Of a DNA stretch of 64,000 nucleotides, positions 57,425 through 64,000 are shown one piece after another; the first letter of the stretch is position 1, and every line of letters begins with the position of its first letter. Location: assembly GCF_014851395.1 (NCBI RefSeq), contig NW_024041373.1, positions 21,026,750-21,090,749 on the forward strand, in the 5' to 3' direction. A program made the translations under genes and the position numbers. Source of the DNA: Micropterus salmoides (lineage: Eukaryota > Chordata > Actinopteri > Centrarchiformes > Centrarchidae). Under the pieces are notes generated by a model. It did not search any database, had not been told where the DNA came from, and saw only the letters and a list, made by a program, of their open reading frames with translations.

Positions 57425-57879
57425 AGTTACCCAATCAGCAATGACATATAAATAAACACTGCAGTATTAAAAATGGCAGTGCGCTGTGGTCAAGACCACG
57501 TTTCTGTTTAAATAAATTTTGTATACGTTCTTTCTGGGCTGAACCCCAGATCTCCGCCAGGCCTAGTATTACCAAATGAGGTTATGATAACACACAAATG
57601 TCTTAAGTAATTTCTTGTGTTATGACAAAGCCCCTTTTACGTGTTTTATTTCATGCCATTTAGTCTGAACCAATGTGTCATCTTACGCGCGAATATCATG
57701 TCAGATGACGTAGTATAAAGTGCAACACAATCCACGTAAGGAGGAGGTCCCCTTTTCACCCAGGAGACAACTGTTTGTGTCCTGTGTGAAAACAAAAGCC
57801 AACGTTCACATATTTCAACTTACTTTCGCAATTCAACTTGTGTAACGTATTTAACTTCCATACATAACTTAATTGACGA
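57425..57879. other. Intergenic DNA
   Basis: I see nothing recognisable. Confidence 0.5.
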
Positions 57880-58000
57880 CTTAATTGTCCTTATTTTTAC
57901 CCAAACCATGAGCTCTTCTTAAACCTAACCAAGACGTTTTGGTGCTTACACCAACCAAATTGCGACTGTTCCACAATGTTAACCACATGTTTATTACTCT
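57880..58000 (-). repeat. Dispersed repeat D, partial copy
   Basis: The + strand reads cttaaacctaaccaagacgt and ttacccaaaccatgagc, the reverse complement of the repeat D core. Confidence 0.5.
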
Positions 58001-58444
58001 TATCATGACGACAAGGTCACATGGCAAAGGTCACCTGACTTCGTCCTTTCCTGCACATCCAAATCTCATTATATGTGCAGGAAATGACAGGCTTTAAATG
58101 CAAAGACATGACACGTGAACTGTGCTCTAAATTCACATGCTATTCAAACCCTGTCCCATGATATCATGTTGGTCTGGGGCATGTATGTTGGGAATATGGA
58201 GTGGAGGGCGGACTGTGTGTCCAGCCTGGAATGAGGTGTAACCACAGTAGACAGGCTATGTGGAGGCAAACCTCTGCACCAGTGATGTAAAATGTCAAAG
58301 TGAAACTACCAACAAAAGAATCCACCAACATTAACTTGATCAAAACGTATGTGCATAAAAAATAAAACATACATAAAACATAATAAAGGTAACAAACAAG
58401 TGACATCAATGTCTATGAAAGTCTATGAAATTATGTAAGTTTAT

Positions 58445-58805
58445 AATAATCAGAATCAGAATCGGGTTTATTGCCAGGTACATTTTCATATACGAGGAAT
58501 TTGTCTTGGTTTAAATTGGTGCTTATAGTACACATGAACATAAATAGAAATATAAATATATAAAAGTAAGGAGATCAAAAAATGTACAAGTATAAAAAAA
58601 ATGCAATGATACTATAATAAAATGCTGACAAGTATGTGCAAAAGTTCACAACATGAGCATAAAGCACAGTTGAGTTGTTGTAAAGTATAGGGTCAGGGGT
58701 GTGTATGAGTTTGTGTGTGTGTGTGTGTGTGTGTTTGTGTGTTTGGGAGGGTAGCATGAGAGTCAGTTACAGTGGTGACCCGGGCCTTGTTGAGCCCACT
58801 GCCAT
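58445..58805 (-). repeat. LINE-like 3'-tail repeat H, copy 2
   Basis: On the minus strand it ends ggcaataaacccgattctga, an AATAAA-type signal followed by (TGATTC)n. It shares the acgaggaatttgtcttggtt and cccgggccttgttgag blocks with copy 1 at 44505-44980. Confidence 0.65.
58712..58733. repeat. (GT)n microsatellite
   Basis: A GT run inside repeat H copy 2. Confidence 0.95.
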
Positions 58806-59797
58806 CGGAGTGCTTGCGTTATTACATTCCCTCTTGCTGTGAAATGTTAAAAACTCTTAACTTGTACTTGGAAAACAAAAGTTTCTGTTTTTGAGGAAAA
58901 GAGAAAATTGTTTGGAAATGATTGATGAGAGCCTCGAAACAGCAAAATGTGGTAAACAATCATATTTCCTCAGGGTATTTCAAATTTAGTTGATGAGAAT
59001 TAAAGCATAATTACTGAGCAAATGCTAAAACATTTAGAACACACAAAAAAGAACATTTAAAAAACACAGCGTGACTCCTGCAAGAACGTTGAACATGTTA
59101 GCGCTTTGATTATTGAGTTGGGTTTTTTCTGTGCTATATGCAAAGCCTCCAGGGGGTAAGCTGTAAAATGGAATAGTCAGTGGAAGTAAATAGAAAGGTG
59201 TGAGGGAAAGCAGACGACACAACGTCGTTAAAATCCATCTTCGGTCTGTGAAGGATTCAGATACACAAGAGTAACTTTGCTGTTGTGGTAGACAACAGAA
59301 ATCAAATCTGCACCCTGTTATTATACCGCATATTTTCACCAGAGATGGATCTGAGATTAAAGAAACACAAAATGATGCAAGACAAAGCAATATTCCTCTG
59401 AATTATTCAAATGTTGGATTAGAATAAGAAGTACTTGGAAAGTTGAACTTACCTGTTACTTATTCTGTTGCAGCCTAATTAATATTTTACAGGACCATTG
59501 TATGTCATTAAAGAACATGTGCTTTTCTCTGCTTGTGGACAGTAGAGGAGGCCGGGGATGGTTTTAACATTTTTGACATTTCTGCTTGTATTTTTGCCAG
59601 TGTGTAAAATGTAATACAATCTAGTTACATGTGTTTGCTATTCCATGCTGTTATCTCTGCAACACAGACAATGCATGGTTTAGTCTCAGATACTCTGGGT
59701 TAGTTGTAATATACACTGCGTTGAAATTTAAATATTTTGCAATAAAGAATATGAGAAAAACATGATATTGCAAGCTTTTTAAATGCTTTTTTTAAAC

Positions 59798-59834
<37 letters not shown>

Positions 59835-60305
59835 TGACAAATACAGAAATTCATAGAAAACATAAATACAACTCAACTTTTTCTTGCAGTAGGTTGTAAC
59901 ATTATCATTGTTGTTACAACTAACCCAAACGCATGATGCCATGAACTAGCTTACCTTAAAGCTTACAGCTAAAACATTAGCACTAACAACTTGCATGAAA
60001 GATATTTACATATACACACAGCAAACGTGATTTAAGTGTGATGACTACAAAGCAAGCAATTATATAACAAAAAAAGCTTTCTTACCGCAATTTTTTTTCC
60101 TTCTATAATTGGCTGTGCCTTTCACTGGGTGTTACTTTTTCAGTAGAAAAAGGTCTAAACTGAGCATGTGCAGAGTAAATCAGGTAATTGATTCCTTGTT
60201 CCAGATGGGAGAAATTGGAGGTGTTACAACTGACTCCTTTTACAACCATCCCTGGTCTCCTAAATATCATGTTGTTTTGTGATGTTCAGGTTTTCTTTTA
60301 GTTAG
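58806..60305. other. Intergenic DNA
   Basis: No gene is seen. There is a (GT)n run at 59803-59833. Confidence 0.55.
59803..59833. repeat. (TG)n microsatellite
   Basis: A TG run of about 31 nt. Confidence 0.95.
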
Positions 60306-61360
60306 CATTGTTGGGGTAACATGTTACAAAGTAACGCATTACTGTAATCAGATTACTTTTGACTGTAACGCAGTAATGTAAAGCATTACTGTTAATAACT
60401 TTAGTAATCACATTACACTTGAACTATCCGCATAACGGGAGGAGAGAAAATAAATCAAACGTCGTTTGCTTAACACTTCTCCAACGTAACTTTTGAGAAA
60501 TGGCAGAGCTGCCAAAGACGTCTTTTGAGGGGTGGAGGAAGTACTTCATATTGTTTCGCGAAAGGACAGCGAAACCCTCTAGTGCGCCTGTGGCGTGGCT
60601 CTTTAGCCTGGATAGTCTTGTGCTGACTCCGATGAGGAATAGGTTGTCTGACAAACGATTTGAGAGACTCCTGCTCCTGAGGTACAACCACTGTTTGATA
60701 AGAATGTCCAGTAAGAGGGAAAACTACTTTAAAACCATAATTTGGCTAGTGAGCTACAGTAAGTTTGTTGTGTGGGTTTGGTCTGTTAAATGCACAGTTC
60801 AAAGTACATTTCATATGATATGTTTTTCCTTTGAAGTCTCACCATCATCTGATATTGTGATGAGTGTCTTAGTTTTTTTACTGGTATTGTTTTCAACAAA
60901 TAAATATTGCACTAGAAGGTTGGAAGGACAACCTCTGTTAAGTTATGTTGTATTGTAATGAAATTCATTATTTAAAAAATAAATGTTTCCAATGAAATGT
61001 CCAGTTAAAGTTCTAAGCATTATAGTACTGTACTCTGGCCTTGTTATTCTCTTGACAAATGTTGATCTGATGTTCACAATTTTGTTGTCAGCTTTGTAGT
61101 ATTAAAGAGCATAAAAGATAGATCCTGTGTATGTCCTCATTATAATAAGAAAGATCTGAGCATATATGAGGTGTAACTTTATACTGTTATTGTGCATCAA
61201 AGGTGATGTTACGCAGTAATCCAAAAGTAATGTAGCCTAACTAGTAGTGTAACTAGTTATTTTCAGTAGTGAGTAATCTATTAAAGTAAGGCATTACTTA
61301 GTAACTAGTAACTAGTAATGGGTACTGATTAGCCTTTTTTGAGTAACTACCCCAACATTG
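60306..61360 (+). mobile_element. hAT DNA transposon, internally deleted
   Basis: The ends are CATTGTTGGGG (60306-60316) and CCCCAACATTG (61350-61360), inverted repeats with one mismatch in 11. The flanking 8-mers ttagttag (60298-60305) and ttagttaa (61361-61368) match at 7 of 8 bases, the 8-bp duplication expected of hAT elements. Subterminal regions are rich in gtaacgcattac-type repeats. It retains a short piece of transposase (see the CDS remnant), so it is a defective derivative. Confidence 0.85.
60500..60958 (+). pseudogene. hAT transposase C-terminal fragment
   Basis: Residues 27-63 of this 152-codon frame (about 60578-60688) read SSAPVAWLFSLDSLVLTP, MRNRLSDKRFERLLLLRYN, the conserved C-terminal dimerisation region of hAT transposases. 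The usual Glu-Arg before the LFS motif reads Ala-Trp. The DDE catalytic core and BED zinc finger are missing. The rest of the frame is AT-rich and resembles no protein I know. Confidence 0.75.
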
Positions 61361-61368
61361 TTAGTTAA

Positions 61369-63259
61369 TATTGGGTTAATATTGTGAATGTCATGTCTTT
61401 TGTGATTTTATGGTCATTACGGTAAAATAAAAGGATTGCAACACCTACACAGGGCACAAACTGAATGATAATCTTTTAAATTACACCAACCATGTCTCGA
61501 GATGTGGCTTCAGACTGCTCCCTTTTCATTATAAAATTATTTGTATTTAGAGACTGTAGTACCAAAATGGAATTACACGTCAATATAATGCAAGCACCTC
61601 TTCGAAGATGACACTTAAAGAAAGACTATGTTTACTCTTGCTGAACAGCGTCCGCTGCGGCTAAGATTCACAATTATGGGATAATGCCAATGGCAGATAT
61701 TTCATGTCACTGTTACACAATTAAAACATCTCCCAGTGGGAGATTTTTAGAAATAAAGTTGCTGAGGGTCTGAAAAAGGTAGGCAGCAGACCAAACCGCT
61801 CTGAGGAATATGAGGGGGGAGGACATAGTCTTAAAAAAACTTTAAAAACACTTTGGACTCAACATGAGCTGTTAATTGTTTATGTACCAAATATATTGAC
61901 TAGACGCTGACGGACAACAGAGGTTGTAATTAATTGTTTTAATCAAAATTATTGCTATAGGGACAATTCAGTAGTCACTGGATATTGGTAGGGACATACC
62001 ATTCCTACTAAATTCTATCCCCTTGGATATGCTTAATGCAACTTTTTTTTACTGTTTAGCATTTTGCTAAAATGCTAAGCTACTAACAGAAGCACTAATG
62101 GAGAAGATCCATTAAGAACTGACTCAGTAATGTGCTTCCAATGCAGCAATATCTATCAAAAGTTTGCTAACATTAACTAACATTACCCACTGTTATTAGC
62201 CATACACGACCAAGTGTGGCTGCAGCAGCTAAAGAGTGTATTTAATTCTGTTATTTCTTCTGTCAAACGACATAGTTTTGCTCTACGTAATTTATTCATA
62301 ATTACAAACATTTTCATGAAGATCTCATATTAAGTTTACTGTCAATTAGCAGCATTTGTCAACAATAAGCAAGTGTAATAAAAAAGAAGTCACAAGTTGA
62401 CACAAACCAGCACAGCTACTGACAGAATACAAATAACATTGTCAGAATCAGCATGTTTACACACGAGAAACTTGAGTCTGGTTTTTAGTGTATCTCAGTG
62501 TACTTACACGCAATTCTAAGAACAATGCCAGGAAGACACACATAAACAATATACATGTGTCGATGTACAGTTTCTGTAAATTTTTTTTAAAAGGTGCGGA
62601 GTACAATGATCTGTGAGAGTGCAATTTGTACTGCAATAAATGTTGAATGGGTATAATAATAACTTACTTTATATACATGCAGTAGGTTGTTTGTGTACAA
62701 TATGCATGTATAAGCCTCTTTACATTTACATTTGACAGTGATGTGTGATATATACATGTTGTCACACAGTCTGAATGTATAAAATCAGTCTAGTGGATGT
62801 GTTTTTCTTCTTCCCTGGATAGCATTTGGTTGACCCACAGTTTGTGAGGGCTGTGCTGAGGCTGAGGCTTACTGTCTCACTCTCCAGCAGCACCAGCTTG
62901 GAAGTATAGTTACCTGGGAGGCAGAGCATTGTGAGTGAGTAATGTTGTTGAAACAAAAGCCCTGACAGCAGAAGTGTGGAGAGAGTGATGAGACCCCCTG
63001 CTGGTGTGTTAGCTAGCCTGGCCTTGGAGTCTCGGCCCGGCTTTTCCCTTTCAGACTCCTGCCCCTGAGGGCTTGGACGGAGTCTTCTTGCCACTAGTGC
63101 TCCAAATCACGTTTCTGATTCACGAAAACTGTTGATATAAAAATTATCACCTTTTTTATAACTACAGTATGTAGTATGTAGTTATGTGCTGCAGAGACAT
63201 TTCAGTTCGGCAACATTAAAAGCCTGCCCGACCCCACTGTGATAAACGAGGGTTATTAT
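61369..63259. other. Intergenic DNA
   Basis: No gene is seen. A 110-codon minus-strand ORF at 62762-63094 lacks an ATG. Confidence 0.55.
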
Positions 63260-63767
63260 CATCGGTGGAAAGTAAATACATTTAATCTAGTAATGTACTT
63301 AGGTACAGTTTTAAGGTATTTTAGTATTTTGGTTTTTCTGCTGTTACTGCTGCTGCTACTTCTCTACTACATTTCAAAGGGAAATATTGTACTTTTTATT
63401 ACACTACAATTATTGACAGCTATTGTTACTAGTTATTTACTGCAGATAATTAATAATGATCATCTTTAAATTACATTGAACTACCCAAAAGTACGTGAAG
63501 TACTTAAAATGGGCTCCACCAACATGCTTTTAACATGTAAATGTGCCAATAATAATAATCAAACAACACACAAAAGGTACAAAAGGTTAATATAAAAATA
63601 AGGTCCATTCTGCATGACAAGTAGGCCTACTTTTCATACATTTCAAGTACATGTTGATGTTAGTAAAAGTTTGAATACAGGACTTTACTTGTACATAAAA
63701 GTGTTTTTACAGTGGGTTACTGCAAATTGTACTTAAATATAAGATCTGACTACTTGTTCCACCACTG
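63260..63767 (+). repeat. Dispersed repeat E, better copy
   Basis: It starts catcggtggaaagtaaatac and ends acttgttccaccactg, the inverted ends of a common fish family (usual form CAGTGGTGGAAAGTAA). Internal landmarks include catttcaaagggaaatattg and gtacttttt. No convincing 8-bp duplication is left. A degraded relative is at 19905-20515. Confidence 0.7.
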
Positions 63768-64000
63768 TTTTTTTTATTTATAAATACATAGACAAAGGAT
63801 TTGGGAGGGAAAAATACGATTGAATAAAAATAACATTACACATATTCTGGTTGCTCTGTATCAAATCAGTAGTGTTGCCATCGTCCACTCACTGTCAAAA
63901 CTGGTTTCAAAAAACATCACGGGAACAGATTTAACTGTGTGTGAACCTTTTAATTATATGTGTCTGCTCTGTTCCTACCTACCTACCCAATGAGGTGACA

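Noticed and set aside
62762..63094. 110-codon minus-strand ORF with a signal-anchor-like hydrophobic segment and a good internal splice donor
   Set aside because: It opens at GTG, not ATG, with an in-frame TGA 6 codons upstream and no convincing splice acceptor.
1..64000. CRISPR arrays, bacterial operons, tRNA or rRNA genes
   Set aside because: There are no regularly spaced direct repeats, no operon-like gene packing, and no tRNA cloverleaf apart from the SINE promoter; the sequence is vertebrate nuclear DNA.

Overview
The window looks like teleost fish nuclear DNA, probably from a percomorph. It is AT-rich, full of CA/GT and GA microsatellites, and carries fish-type retroelements (L2 LINEs, a Penelope-like element, DIRS elements, a tRNA-derived SINE), hAT DNA-transposon remnants, and short dispersed repeats typical of fish. 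Repeat families are named from memory, without database alignment.

I can call one protein-coding gene with confidence. It is an intronless bHLH gene at 13588-14460 on the + strand, best read as olig3. It has a TATA box (13268-13275), a purine-rich 5' leader and a poly(A) signal (15133-15138). The rest of the 64 kb behaves as a gene desert, as expected for a developmental regulator with distant enhancers. Several GC-richer islands with homeodomain, POU, Sox and TCF-like sites are flagged as candidate regulatory elements, with low confidence.

Region by region: 1-6960 is a nest of LINEs. An older minus-strand L2 is split by two plus-strand L2 copies, and one of those is split by a Penelope-like element with a 12-bp target-site duplication, inverted termini and hammerhead-like motifs. 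6961-12460 is AT-rich DNA with a SINE at 8620-8957. 12500-15160 is the olig3 promoter, gene and UTRs. 15160-40300 is mostly non-coding, with dispersed repeats, a broken copy of the selenof (Sep15) C-terminus at 17965-18141, a 28-G run at 21440, and an unplaced 120-codon minus-strand ORF (30399-30761) behind a promoter-like motif. 40339-42389 and about 55443-57424 are two broken minus-strand DIRS elements. 42880-43350 resembles a solo LTR. 51633-51996 is a TTAA-flanked MITE. 60306-61360 is an internally deleted hAT element with an 8-bp target-site duplication. 63260-63767 is another dispersed repeat.

Apart from olig3, which would act in the nucleus as a transcription factor in dorsal neural progenitors, the recognisable coding sequence is decayed transposon or pseudogene material. 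I found no operon, CRISPR array, tRNA or rRNA gene.
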